NCBI GenBank assembly: GCA_021821465.1
Contig: JAKACM010000004.1
Coordinates: 37,194 to 101,193 of the forward strand
Direction: 5' to 3'
DNA: 64,000 nucleotides
Source: Bacillota bacterium
GTDB taxonomy: Bacteria > Bacillota > Sulfobacillia > Sulfobacillales > Sulfobacillaceae
The translations under genes and the position numbers were made by a program. A model generated the notes under the pieces. That model saw only the letters and a program-made list of their open reading frames with translations, was not told the DNA's origin and did not search any database. Positions 26,876 to 34,796 of this stretch are shown piece after piece (positions within the stretch are counted from its first letter, which is position 1; every line of letters starts with the position of its first letter).

Positions 26876-28183
26876 GTGAGAATATCGGTCCATGAATGTG
26901 ATGAGTGTAGAAAGGCGGGCAAAAGAATAAATTACTCGACAACGCTTCCTTCCCAAATGACTATGATTTGGGATGATTATGGATCCATGGGAACGACTGC
27001 AATGGCTTTTTTTATCCGTGCGGGTTCACGCGATGAGAGAAAGAATGAATATGGGGTCGCGCATTTTTTGGAGCATGCGGTGTTCAAAGGAGCGGGAAAT
27101 TGGTCCGCACGGGACATTGCCGGTATTCAGGACCGGTTAGGCGGAGAAATTAATGCCTTTACAACGCGTGATTACACGGTCTATTATGCTAAGGTTCTAT
27201 CTGCGAAGGCGTCCGAAGCCTTGAGATTATTATGGACTCTTATCAGCGCCCCATTACTCACGTCCCAGGATCTCGACAAAGAGAGGCAGGTGATTCTCGA
27301 AGAACTTTCGGAAGCGCAGGATGATCTGGAAGATCGATCCAGCGAATTATATGTGTCGGCATTGTTTCCCGACCCTGATTTTCACCACGATGTGTTGGGA
27401 ACAAAAGAGACGATCAAGAAATTGAAGGCAGACGATCTTCGCCACTTTCACAATCAATTTTATTTTCCCGGCAATATTGTGGCCGTTCTCACAGGTGAAG
27501 GTGTGGATCAGCTCCGTGAACAGCTTCAAAATTATCGTTGGCCCAATGAAGGTTATGGCCGTCCTCCCAGCCGAGAGCCGATTCTTCATCGGCCGCAGGT
27601 TAGGTTGTTCAGGCAGGCTGGAGAACAGGTCCATTTGACTATGGGTGTTGCTGCGCCATTATTATCGGATCCAACCCATGATGCAACCCTAATTCTTAGC
27701 ACCATTATGGCCGGGCAAAACACCTCGCGTTTATGGCAGCGACTGCGAGAGGAAGAAGCTCTCGTCTACACGGTTACTTCCTCCTATTCCGCACTGGAAG
27801 ACTGGGCAGAGTTGTCTGTATATATGGCTTTGAGCCCTGGGTCTGTGTCTCGCGCGCTAAGGGCCACGCGCCAAGAAATTCAAAGATTAATGATGGAACC
27901 TCCTTCAAGTCAGGAACGAGCCTTGGCGCTCACACAAGCGGAAACTTCGATGGCATTTGCTATGGAGACTCCCGATGGCCGGATGATGAGGCTGGGGCTA
28001 TATGGCCTTTACGGCATGATACCGTTAGATCCCCGGGAACGTCTTGCCGAATTGGAGTGCGTGACATGTGACGCGATTGTGACGACGGCGCACCGGCTTT
28101 TTCATGGCAAACCCTGGGCTATGGCTGCGGCAGGTCCCGTCGATTCCATTGGGCAGGTGCTAGAACAGGGATTTAGCGCATAA
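26876..28183 (+). CDS. mlpA: M16-family zinc peptidase (MlpA-like)
   Basis: Pitrilysin-family processing protease, about 430 aa. The inverted zinc motif HFLEH is at residues 63-67, and the third ligand lies about 75 residues later in EELSEAQDD. The second, inactive M16 half follows. The start is uncertain: the GTG at 26876 has no ribosome binding site, and an AGGCGG at 26917-26922 precedes no standard start codon; the next in-frame ATG (26957) would shorten the first strand. It sits between ylxY and ymxH as in Bacillus. The 241 bases before it contain no recognisable gene. Confidence 0.85.
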   Translation: MRISVHECDECRKAGKRINYSTTLPSQMTMIWDDYGSMGTTAMAFFIRAGSRDERKNEYGVAHFLEHAVFKGAGNWSARDIAGIQDRLGGEINAFTTRDYTVYYAKVLSAKASEALRLLWTLISAPLLTSQDLDKERQVILEELSEAQDDLEDRSSELYVSALFPDPDFHHDVLGTKETIKKLKADDLRHFHNQFYFPGNIVAVLTGEGVDQLREQLQNYRWPNEGYGRPPSREPILHRPQVRLFRQAGEQVHLTMGVAAPLLSDPTHDATLILSTIMAGQNTSRLWQRLREEEALVYTVTSSYSALEDWAELSVYMALSPGSVSRALRATRQEIQRLMMEPPSSQERALALTQAETSMAFAMETPDGRMMRLGLYGLYGMIPLDPRERLAELECVTCDAIVTTAHRLFHGKPWAMAAAGPVDSIGQVLEQGFSA

Positions 28184-28209
28184 GCTTTCCCAAGGAGGAG
28201 GGACGTCTT

Positions 28210-28473
28210 ATGCGTTTTAGCGAACTGGCATCAAAAGAAATTATTAATTTGTCCAATGGCAGTCGATTAGGACCGTTGGGGGATACAGATCTGGAAATTG
28301 ATCCGAAAAATGGCGAAATCCACACCATTCTGGTTCCCCCACGGGGTCGGTTTGGTCGCCAGGTTCACCAACCGACCGTCATACCATGGACATCTATCCG
28401 GCGCATTGGGCCGGAAGTGATGATCGTTGATTTGGATGACGACCAATTACGCCGACAAGGATCGGAAAATTAA
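28210..28473 (+). CDS. ymxH: PRC-barrel protein, YlmC/YmxH family
   Basis: A PRC-barrel protein of 87 aa, typical of the YlmC/YmxH family that is conserved in endospore formers, usually expressed in sporulation and without known activity. The barrel reads RFSELASKEIINLSNGSRLG at the N-terminus and IPWTSIRRIGPEVMIVD near the end. A strong AAGGAGGAGGG precedes the ATG. It is 26 bases after mlpA, so the two probably share a transcript. In Bacillus it likewise precedes the dipicolinate operon. Confidence 0.9.
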   Translation: MRFSELASKEIINLSNGSRLGPLGDTDLEIDPKNGEIHTILVPPRGRFGRQVHQPTVIPWTSIRRIGPEVMIVDLDDDQLRRQGSEN

Positions 28474-28537
28474 ACGCCTCTTTTTTTGTCGGGACGGACA
28501 TACTAGTTCCGATGACGTCAAAAAGGAGGCAGATAGC

Positions 28538-29014
28538 ATGGAAAAAACAGTTGTTGGTGCATTTCAACATCACCATGACGCCGAAAAAACAGTAGATGAT
28601 TTGAAAAAACGAGGCGTACCAGAAAAGGATATTTCACTGGTAGCCCGCCATGATGGCAAAACAGAGGGTGGGCATCCCGGAAATTCCATGCATGATCTTT
28701 CCAGCGGAATAGGGTGGGGGACGACCTTGGGAGGTGTAACCGGCCTCTTAGCCGGGGTCGGAGCTCTGGCTATTCCCGGTATCGGTCCCATTATCGCAGC
28801 CGGTCCTCTTGCCGCCACTCTTACCGGAGCTGTTGCCGGTGGCGTTGCCGGCGGTTTGATGGACTATGGAATTCCCAAAAACGAAAGCCAGGAATATGAA
28901 CAGCGTTTGAAGGAAGGCGATGTTCTTTTGATGGTACGGGCCGATGCCCCCGAAGTCGACAAGGCGAAAAAGCTCTTTGAGCAAAATGGCGGAAGCGACA
29001 TTTACGTACACTGA
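28538..29014 (+). CDS. General stress protein 17M-like protein with glycine-zipper region
   Basis: 158 aa. The N-terminal half (VVGAFQHHHDAEKTVDDLKKRGVPEKDISLVAR) resembles the YflT / heat-induced stress protein 17M domain. The middle, about residues 55-110, is a glycine/alanine-rich segment of zipper type (GWGTTLGGVTGLLAG, then GAVAGGVAGGL) that may insert into or line membranes. AAAAAGGAGG nine bases upstream fixes the ATG at 28538. It lies between ymxH and dpaA, where Bacillus has no such gene. A strong terminator follows, so it is probably a monocistronic unit. Confidence 0.75.
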   Translation: MEKTVVGAFQHHHDAEKTVDDLKKRGVPEKDISLVARHDGKTEGGHPGNSMHDLSSGIGWGTTLGGVTGLLAGVGALAIPGIGPIIAAGPLAATLTGAVAGGVAGGLMDYGIPKNESQEYEQRLKEGDVLLMVRADAPEVDKAKKLFEQNGGSDIYVH

Positions 29015-29024
29015 TAGAATCACC

Positions 29025-29063
29025 AAAAGCCGGGAGAGACAATTTATTCTCCCGGCTTTTTTC
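29025..29063 (+). terminator. Intrinsic terminator after the stress-protein gene
   Basis: A perfect 13-bp stem, AAAAGCCGGGAGA with TCTCCCGGCTTTT, and a 10-base loop, followed by further Ts. It isolates the gene from dpaA. Confidence 0.92.
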
Positions 29064-29080
29064 GTGCCATTTAATGGCAC
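29064..29080. promoter_or_regulatory. Palindrome upstream of dpaA (possible operator)
   Basis: GTGCCAT-TTA-ATGGCAC, seven-base arms around three bases, lies just after a terminator and about 120 bases before dpaA. It could be a binding site for a dimeric regulator of the spore gene cluster. No regulator can be named. Confidence 0.3.
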
Positions 29081-29200
29081 ACCCAAAAATGGAACTGTCT
29101 CATCCCTCTGTTCGTATAGTGAACCGGAGAAGAGTGTTGGCAACTCATGGAGAAGAGAAATCTGTCCGGCTTTTCCCGGGGAGAGGGGATGGAATGGTTC

Positions 29201-30070
29201 ATGGCAACGAAGGTTGTGGTCGCTGGCGGAGATGCCCGGGATGCTTGGCTGTGCCGATTTCTGGAAGATCAGGGCTATGAGGTCCAATCATTTGGCTTTC
29301 ATGTCGAAGGAGTACCGCCTTTTCGTCCGGGACAGGAACCGCTTAACATCTTTATCGGCCCGATGACAGGGATTGACGCGAATGGGCGTATGGACACGAT
29401 GGACGGGGAAGTTGTCCTGACGCCCGACATTTTTCATGATATGCGGGAGGGAGCGGTAGTGGCTGCCGGATTGATCGCTCCATCGATCAAGGAACGAGCC
29501 CATACTTTTGGTCTTAGAACCATCGAATATCGCAATCAGACGACCTTTATGTGGCTTAACGCGGTTCCTACGGCCGAAGGTGCCATTAAATCAGCAATTG
29601 GACGCTCGGGTTTCACCCTCTATCACCGACCAGTGGCAGTGTTGGGATTCGGCCGTGTCGGATCGGTCTTGGCTTTACGCTTACAAGCCTATGGCGCTTT
29701 GTCGGAAGTTTTTGATCGTGGGTTCGAAAAACGGGCCATGGCGTCGGCGATGGGTTTTCCGGTTCATCCATTGGATTCTAAATGGTGCCCGCCGGTTGAC
29801 GGGGTATTTAATACGATTCCTGCGCCGATATTGACCCGCGAATGGATGGAGAGTACCGATCCGGCGTGGATTATTGATTTGGCCTCGAAGCCAGGGGGAT
29901 TATCGGCGTCTATAGCTTCAGATCCCGCGATAGGGTTGCGATATGAGTCCTATTTAGGTGTTCCGGGACATATTGCTCCCAGAAGAGCTGCCGAAATTAT
30001 TTGGGAAACATTAGCGTCCGTTCTTCAAGATCAGCCGGGGCGTGTCACACCAACACATACAAGGAGGTAA
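29201..30070 (+). CDS. dpaA: Dipicolinate synthase subunit A
   Basis: With DpaB it oxidises dihydrodipicolinate to dipicolinic acid in the mother cell, giving the major solute of the spore core. About 289 aa with a dinucleotide-binding domain in the C-terminal half (VAVLGFGRVGSVLALRLQAYG, about 148-168) and an N-terminal domain starting VVVAGGDARDAWLC. In-frame ATGs at 29147, 29189 and 29201 compete; 29201 is chosen because AGAGGGG at 29182-29188 is upstream of it and its product starts at the family N-terminus, though the spacing (12) is long. dpaB follows after four bases. Confidence 0.92.
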   Translation: MATKVVVAGGDARDAWLCRFLEDQGYEVQSFGFHVEGVPPFRPGQEPLNIFIGPMTGIDANGRMDTMDGEVVLTPDIFHDMREGAVVAAGLIAPSIKERAHTFGLRTIEYRNQTTFMWLNAVPTAEGAIKSAIGRSGFTLYHRPVAVLGFGRVGSVLALRLQAYGALSEVFDRGFEKRAMASAMGFPVHPLDSKWCPPVDGVFNTIPAPILTREWMESTDPAWIIDLASKPGGLSASIASDPAIGLRYESYLGVPGHIAPRRAAEIIWETLASVLQDQPGRVTPTHTRR

Positions 30071-30074
30071 ACCG

Positions 30075-30674
30075 ATGAGCGAGGGGGAGCTTTTGGGAAT
30101 TAAAATCGGAGTCGCGATGGCCGCATCCCATTGCAATATGCACCGGGCTATCGCTACAATGAAAACACTGGCCCAAGCGGGAGGGGTGATTACACCTATT
30201 GTGTCATCCTCCTTATTGCAAGTTTCGACGCGATTTGGCTCACCCGATTATTGGAGAAACGAAATCGGCCGTGTTACCGATCAACCCATCTTAACGTCGA
30301 TTCCGGAAGTGGAACCCAGCGGTCCAAAACACTGGTTTGACATTGTGATTGTGATGCCTTGCACTGGCAATACCCTGGCGAAAATATCCAATGCCATCAA
30401 TGATTCGCCTGTCACAATGGCAGTAAAAGCTCAGTTGCGAAACCAGGGACCGGTTTTATTGGCCATTACCTCCAACGATTTATTGGGTATGAACGCTATG
30501 AATCTGGGCCGACTTTTGAGCGCTCGTAATATCTATTTTGTGCCCTTTGGGCAGGATGATCCGATTCATAAGCCGAGGTCCTTGGACGCTCATCTGGAAC
30601 TGATTATTCCTTCAGTCCAAGGTGCTTTGGAACAGCAACAGATTCAACCTATGCTTGTCCAATGGGAACGATAA
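30075..30674 (+). CDS. dpaB: Dipicolinate synthase subunit B
   Basis: Flavoprotein-like partner of DpaA, 199 aa. It has a Rossmann-like flavodoxin fold of the SpoVFB type: KIGVAMAASHCNMHRAIATM at residues 9-28 and the conserved VIVMPCTGNTLAKISNAINDSPVTMA segment. The ATG at 30075 follows AAGGAGGT, 6 bases away, and this overrides an open frame from 30042. dpaA, dpaB and asd are tightly packed, as in Bacillus spoVFA-spoVFB-asd, so synthesis of the substrate and its conversion are linked on one transcript. Confidence 0.94.
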   Translation: MSEGELLGIKIGVAMAASHCNMHRAIATMKTLAQAGGVITPIVSSSLLQVSTRFGSPDYWRNEIGRVTDQPILTSIPEVEPSGPKHWFDIVIVMPCTGNTLAKISNAINDSPVTMAVKAQLRNQGPVLLAITSNDLLGMNAMNLGRLLSARNIYFVPFGQDDPIHKPRSLDAHLELIIPSVQGALEQQQIQPMLVQWER

Positions 30675-30696
30675 TGTCAAGGGAGTGAAGTGGCGG

Positions 30697-31698
30697 GTGT
30701 CTGGCGTTAATGTAGCCATTTTAGGTGTCACAGGATTGGTCGGACAAAAAATATTGGAGATCCTTGAAGAGAGGAACTTTCCGGTAGCCAATCTCACGGC
30801 CCTCGCAACACAAGGGCAAGGGCGCACCGTGAAATTTCGAGGGGAAGAAATTCCTGTCCTGAGTGTGGAGTCCATGGATTGGTCCTCGGTTAACGTGGCC
30901 TTTTTTGCGGCCAGTAAGGAGGCCAGTCGCATTTATGCGCCCAAGGCAATAGCCCAGGGTGTGACCGTTGTGGATAAGTCGAGCTATTTTCGCATGGACC
31001 CTACGGTGCCGCTTGTTGTTCCGGAAGTCAATGGGAATGCGGCTGGAGATGCTCGACTGATCGCCTCACCGAATTGTTCCACGATACAAATGGTTGTGGC
31101 ACTGGAGCCCATACGCAGACATTATGGCCTTAAGCGTGTCATCGTGTCGACTTATCAGGCCGTATCGGGCACCGGACGAGAGGCGATGCAGACGCTCACT
31201 TGGGAAAGCGAGGATTGTCTGAATCACAAGACCGTCATCCCCAGCACTTACCCGACTCCTATTGCCTTTAACGTTTTGCCTTACTGTGACACATTTGGAG
31301 AAGGGGATTATACAGGCGAAGAGTTGAAGCTGACCCGAGAAACACAAAAGATTTTTGATGAAAAGTTGCCGGTTAGTGCCACGGCGGTCAGAGTACCGGT
31401 TTACATTGCTCATGCGGAATCTGTTTACCTAGAGACCGAAAAACCCTTTGATGTGGCTTTAGTACGCGATCTTTTGGCGCACTCCCCCGGATTGCGGGTG
31501 GTGGATGACCCCAGTCAGGGAAAAGTTCCAGTTCCTTTAGATGCGTCGGGTCAGGATTTGGTTTTGGTCGGACGCTTGCGCCGAGATTTATTTGTGGAAA
31601 ACGGATTACACATCTTCGTGGTCGCGGATAATTTGAGAAAGGGAGCCGCCACTAATGCGGTCCAAATCGTAGAATCCCTTTTGTCGCGGTGGACCTGA
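30697..31698 (+). CDS. asd: Aspartate-semialdehyde dehydrogenase
   Basis: Reduces aspartyl phosphate to aspartate semialdehyde, feeding lysine, diaminopimelate, threonine/methionine and dipicolinate. The nucleotide-binding motif GVTGLVGQK is at about residues 8-16, the catalytic cysteine is C127 in SPNCSTIQM, and HAESVYLE lies in the C-terminal substrate domain. The frame opens at 30622, but GTG 30697 has GGGAG at 30681-30685 and yields a normal N-terminus of 333 aa. It is followed by a hairpin without a T-tract (31803-31826) and then a long leader region before dapG. Confidence 0.93.
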   Translation: MSGVNVAILGVTGLVGQKILEILEERNFPVANLTALATQGQGRTVKFRGEEIPVLSVESMDWSSVNVAFFAASKEASRIYAPKAIAQGVTVVDKSSYFRMDPTVPLVVPEVNGNAAGDARLIASPNCSTIQMVVALEPIRRHYGLKRVIVSTYQAVSGTGREAMQTLTWESEDCLNHKTVIPSTYPTPIAFNVLPYCDTFGEGDYTGEELKLTRETQKIFDEKLPVSATAVRVPVYIAHAESVYLETEKPFDVALVRDLLAHSPGLRVVDDPSQGKVPVPLDASGQDLVLVGRLRRDLFVENGLHIFVVADNLRKGAATNAVQIVESLLSRWT

Positions 31699-32413
31699 GA
31701 CAAATAGTGCAAAACACTCGGTGATTTATAACGGGGGTATTATCGTGGGCTCTCAGGGATCTTTTCGGTAGAACATCAAGTGTATTACGCATCTGAAATT
31801 CCGTCCCGCCTTGAGAAGGCGGGAACAAAGCAGGCAGTATTTCACCGAATTTAGAGGTGAACGAGAGAATTTTTTTATCATTGTGCATACCGTATCAAAG
31901 TGCCGGGCAATTGCGTAATGTCTGATTTTTGGCCCATGATGGTATCTGCTTATCACAAGGATAGATCCGGTGAATTTCATAAGCGATAATTTTAGGATTC
32001 AACGACAAGAAACCCGGCCAGGAATTGCGGTGGGACAAGGAGGACAGCCAGGTGCTCCTCAAGGAGAAAAAACTCCTCAAATCATCCACAGGAAAGGAGC
32101 GAAAAGGGGCAAATAAATGGGACCAAGGTATGGGAAAGTATCTAAAGCTGACACATGGAAGGGAGGAATCCTGGTTTTCAGGCGGAGATTATCAAACGTT
32201 TTTGTGAAAAGGGAGACGCCGGCGGATGGTCAAAGGGCGAGCCGAGTAACCTCGAGATTAGGCAACACCCAATAGAGGAAGATCATGGCAACCCTATTTT
32301 GATCAATTCTTTTTACGAGCGCAATGGTGCCTTTTTGCAGATGAATTCTCTGAGATCCGGAACCGGCGAGAGAACCTTCAAAGGACTTTCACAGGTTATA
32401 AACCAGGAATTGT
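31699..32413 (+). other. Long untranslated region upstream of aspartokinase
   Basis: Over 700 bases without a supported gene. It contains a strong stem-loop, GTCCCGCCTT-GAG-AAGGCGGGAAC, at 31803-31826 with no T-tract, and several purine-rich segments (32083-32240). Aspartokinase genes are often controlled by lysine riboswitches, but the conserved lysine-box segments are not seen here, and no T-box sequence is present. A 103-codon frame at 32155-32463 overlaps the dapG start and looks random in composition. Confidence 0.4.
31803..31826. terminator. Stem-loop downstream of asd
   Basis: CCCGCCTT and AAGGCGGG flank a GAG loop. There is no run of Ts on either side, so it could be an mRNA-stabilising stem rather than an intrinsic terminator. 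Confidence 0.45.
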
Positions 32414-33649
32414 GTGGCCATTGTTATTCAGAAATTTGGCGGGACCTCCGTCAGAGATCTTAATCGTCGGGAGATTGTTGCCCGGTGGGTTAATAAAGCG
32501 AAACAGTCTAAAGACCAAGTCGTCGTGGTCGTCTCAGCCATGGGCCGCCGAGGGGATGCCTATGCCACTGACACTTTGCTGGATCTCATCTCCGGAAAAG
32601 AGCGCTCACCTGCCGAAGAGCGCGACTTGCTGGTATCTTGCGGTGAAATTATCAGCGCCGTGGTTTTGGCTTCAAATCTCCGCGATCTCGGTTTAAAGGT
32701 TCGGGTTCTGAGCGGGGGCCAGGCGGGGGTCATCACAGACGACAACTTTGGGGATGCCCGGATTCTCGAAGTTGAGCCCACAGTGTTAGAGGGTTTATTG
32801 GCCGAAGGAACGATTCCCGTGGTAGCCGGTTTTCAAGGGCGCACCGTTGATGGCCGCATAACCACGTTGGGGCGGGGAGGATCCGACACCACGGCGGTGG
32901 CATTGGGAGCAGCGCTTCATGCCGCCGTGGTCGACATTTTTACCGATGTCGACGGCATCAAGACCGCCGATCCCCGGATTGTGCCGGACGCACGCACTAT
33001 CGCCGAATTGGACTATGAAGAAATTTTTCAGCTTGCGAATTTGGGAGCCCGTGTGATCCATCCTCGGGCGGTGGAAATCGGGCGGCAATTTGGGGTAGCG
33101 ATTCGAGTCCGTTCCACATTTTCGGAATCGACAGGAACTTGGATCGCTTCGGGGCACGGAACATTGGATCCCTGGGCACATCGCGATCCGGACCATTCGG
33201 TCACGGGTATAACCCAATTGGACCATTTGATGCAGTTTAATGTGACTCCACCTTCTTCAATGCTAAAGGATTGGGCGTATCATCTCTTCATGGCACTAGG
33301 AGAAAACAAGGTGTCTGTGGATTTGATCAATCTATTTCCGGACCGCGTTTATTTTTGCGTGCCACCGGAGAAAACCTCAATTACCAAGGACACTCTTGAG
33401 AATATGGGATACACGTTTGAGGCTTATGATGATCGGGCCAAAGTGTCCGTTGTGGGTTCCGCTATCCAAGGACTGCCGGGAGTAATCGGGCGGGTCATGG
33501 CGGCTATGGCGCAATCCAATATTGATATTTTACAATCCGCGGATTCTCATTCCACTATCACCCTCTTGCTACACCGCCATAATATGGAGAAGGCAGTTTC
33601 CGCTTTACACCGACAGTTTCACTTGGATGAGGAGGTGTCCAGGACATGA
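32414..33649 (+). CDS. dapG: Aspartokinase
   Basis: Phosphorylates aspartate, the entry step of the lysine/DAP/threonine pathway. The catalytic domain starts with IVIQKFGGTSVRDLNRR and carries GRGGSDTTAVALGAALHA (about 150-170) and the FTDVDGIKTADPRIV segment. Two ACT domains in the last 140 residues provide feedback control by amino acids. At 411 aa it is a complete single-chain aspartokinase. The GTG start has AGGA five bases upstream. Its TGA overlaps the dapA ATG (ATGA). The order asd-dapG-dapA next to dpaAB supports the DapG assignment over other isoforms. Confidence 0.92.
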   Translation: MAIVIQKFGGTSVRDLNRREIVARWVNKAKQSKDQVVVVVSAMGRRGDAYATDTLLDLISGKERSPAEERDLLVSCGEIISAVVLASNLRDLGLKVRVLSGGQAGVITDDNFGDARILEVEPTVLEGLLAEGTIPVVAGFQGRTVDGRITTLGRGGSDTTAVALGAALHAAVVDIFTDVDGIKTADPRIVPDARTIAELDYEEIFQLANLGARVIHPRAVEIGRQFGVAIRVRSTFSESTGTWIASGHGTLDPWAHRDPDHSVTGITQLDHLMQFNVTPPSSMLKDWAYHLFMALGENKVSVDLINLFPDRVYFCVPPEKTSITKDTLENMGYTFEAYDDRAKVSVVGSAIQGLPGVIGRVMAAMAQSNIDILQSADSHSTITLLLHRHNMEKAVSALHRQFHLDEEVSRT

Positions 33650-34605
33650 TTTGGCCACGACTTTTTACCGCAATGGCCACGCCCTTCACAGAAACGGGAA
33701 AGATAGACGTGGTTAGTGCCGCCGGACTGGCGCGATACTTACGCGATCACAACTCCGGCGGCCTCATTTTGGCCGGATCCACCGGTGAGGCTTTTAGTTT
33801 ATCCCTGAGCGAGCGTCAGATCCTATACGATGCGGTAAGAAAGGCCGCGCCACAGATCCCGATTTGGATGGGGACGGGGACCAACGACACCCGAACGACA
33901 GTGGAACTCTCCAGGGCTGCGGAGTCATGGGGAGTGGACGGGCTATTGCTGGTGAGTCCTTATTACAATAAGCCGACCGAGGAAGGCTTGATTACACACT
34001 ATTCGGAAGTTGCCCGTCATGTTCAGTGTCCTTTGATGCTTTATAACGTGCCGTCCAGAACGGCCAGCATGGTCGATGCGGAAACCATTGCGGCCATCAG
34101 CCGTTATGTCAAAGGTCCTTTTGCGGTCAAAGAAGCATCAGGGTCTATCGACCAAATCATGCGATTGCGTTCTAGACTCGGTCAGGATGTACCCATTTAT
34201 GCCGGGGATGATGCCTTATATCTGTCCACGCTGGCAATAGGGGTTTATGGTGTGGTGTCAGTAGCGTCGCATGTGGTGGGCGACGAGATGACGACGATGA
34301 CGACAGCTTTTTTGAGCGGCAACATGAGCTTGGCCAAGGACATTCACGACAGTTTGTGGCCGCTATTTAAATCTTTGTTTATTGTGTCGAACCCTTTGCC
34401 TCTTAAATGGTTGCTGGCCCGTCTGGGTTTGATTGGCCCTTGGGTACAAAGACCACTGGTCATGCCCAAAGACGCGGTCTTTGACTCATTGTGGGCCGCT
34501 TATCTCTTTGCCAAGAACCATTCCTCCCCCGAATCCGCAACTCTTGTGCCAAACTTGGAACAAAGTCAAGAACAGAGCTTGGCAGGTAAAAATGACGTTC
34601 GGTGA
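33646..34605 (+). CDS. dapA: 4-hydroxy-tetrahydrodipicolinate synthase
   Basis: Condenses pyruvate and aspartate semialdehyde. The Schiff-base lysine is K162 in FAVKEASG and the catalytic tyrosine is Y133 in LMLYNVPSRT; the pyruvate-binding GSTGEAFSL motif is near residue 45. The protein is 319 aa, about 25 longer than average because of a loose C-terminal tail (NLEQSQEQSLAGKND). Its start overlaps the dapG stop. Its product is the precursor both of diaminopimelate for peptidoglycan and of dipicolinate made by the upstream dpaAB. Confidence 0.95.
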   Translation: MIWPRLFTAMATPFTETGKIDVVSAAGLARYLRDHNSGGLILAGSTGEAFSLSLSERQILYDAVRKAAPQIPIWMGTGTNDTRTTVELSRAAESWGVDGLLLVSPYYNKPTEEGLITHYSEVARHVQCPLMLYNVPSRTASMVDAETIAAISRYVKGPFAVKEASGSIDQIMRLRSRLGQDVPIYAGDDALYLSTLAIGVYGVVSVASHVVGDEMTTMTTAFLSGNMSLAKDIHDSLWPLFKSLFIVSNPLPLKWLLARLGLIGPWVQRPLVMPKDAVFDSLWAAYLFAKNHSSPESATLVPNLEQSQEQSLAGKNDVR

Positions 34606-34609
34606 TTGC

Positions 34610-34770
34610 ATGCGAGATGTCCACCGAGTTATACTAGTAGCAACGACTTAGTGCTCGGTGGTCAATGGTATGTAAGGGTTGGCACAGAACGGGACGGGGC
34701 CAATACCGCGTACCTTAAATCAAGTGCCCCTGGCATGAGTCCCTAGTCGGATGACTAGGGGCATTTTGAT
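34610..34770 (+). ncRNA. Structured leader RNA with terminator-like end, between dapA and the RNase J gene
   Basis: Several nested complementary segments occur. CCACCGAG (34621-34628) pairs with CTCGGTGG (34654-34661). TAAGG (34673-34677) can pair with CCTTA, and GGTTGGC with GCCAAT-ACC. CCCTAGTC (34741-34748) pairs with GACTAGGG (34753-34760), followed by GCATTTTG. The GGGGCA at 34758-34763 can instead pair with TGCCCC at 34725-34730, so two exclusive folds are possible, as in attenuators. The class is unknown. Confidence 0.5.
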
Positions 34771-34796
34771 GTGCTCCGTGTGCGGGAAATTAGGAG

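Noticed and set aside
32180..32413. Lysine riboswitch before dapG
   Set aside because: The conserved lysine-box segments were not found; only isolated short similarities such as GAGTAA occur.
32155..32463. 103-codon open frame overlapping the dapG start
   Set aside because: No ribosome binding site, random-looking composition, and a large overlap with the well-supported dapG.
34670..34715. T-box leader before the RNase J gene
   Set aside because: Only loose similarity (AGGGTTGGCAC and ACCGCG) to the T-box; the order and spacing are wrong, and RNase J is not a usual T-box target.
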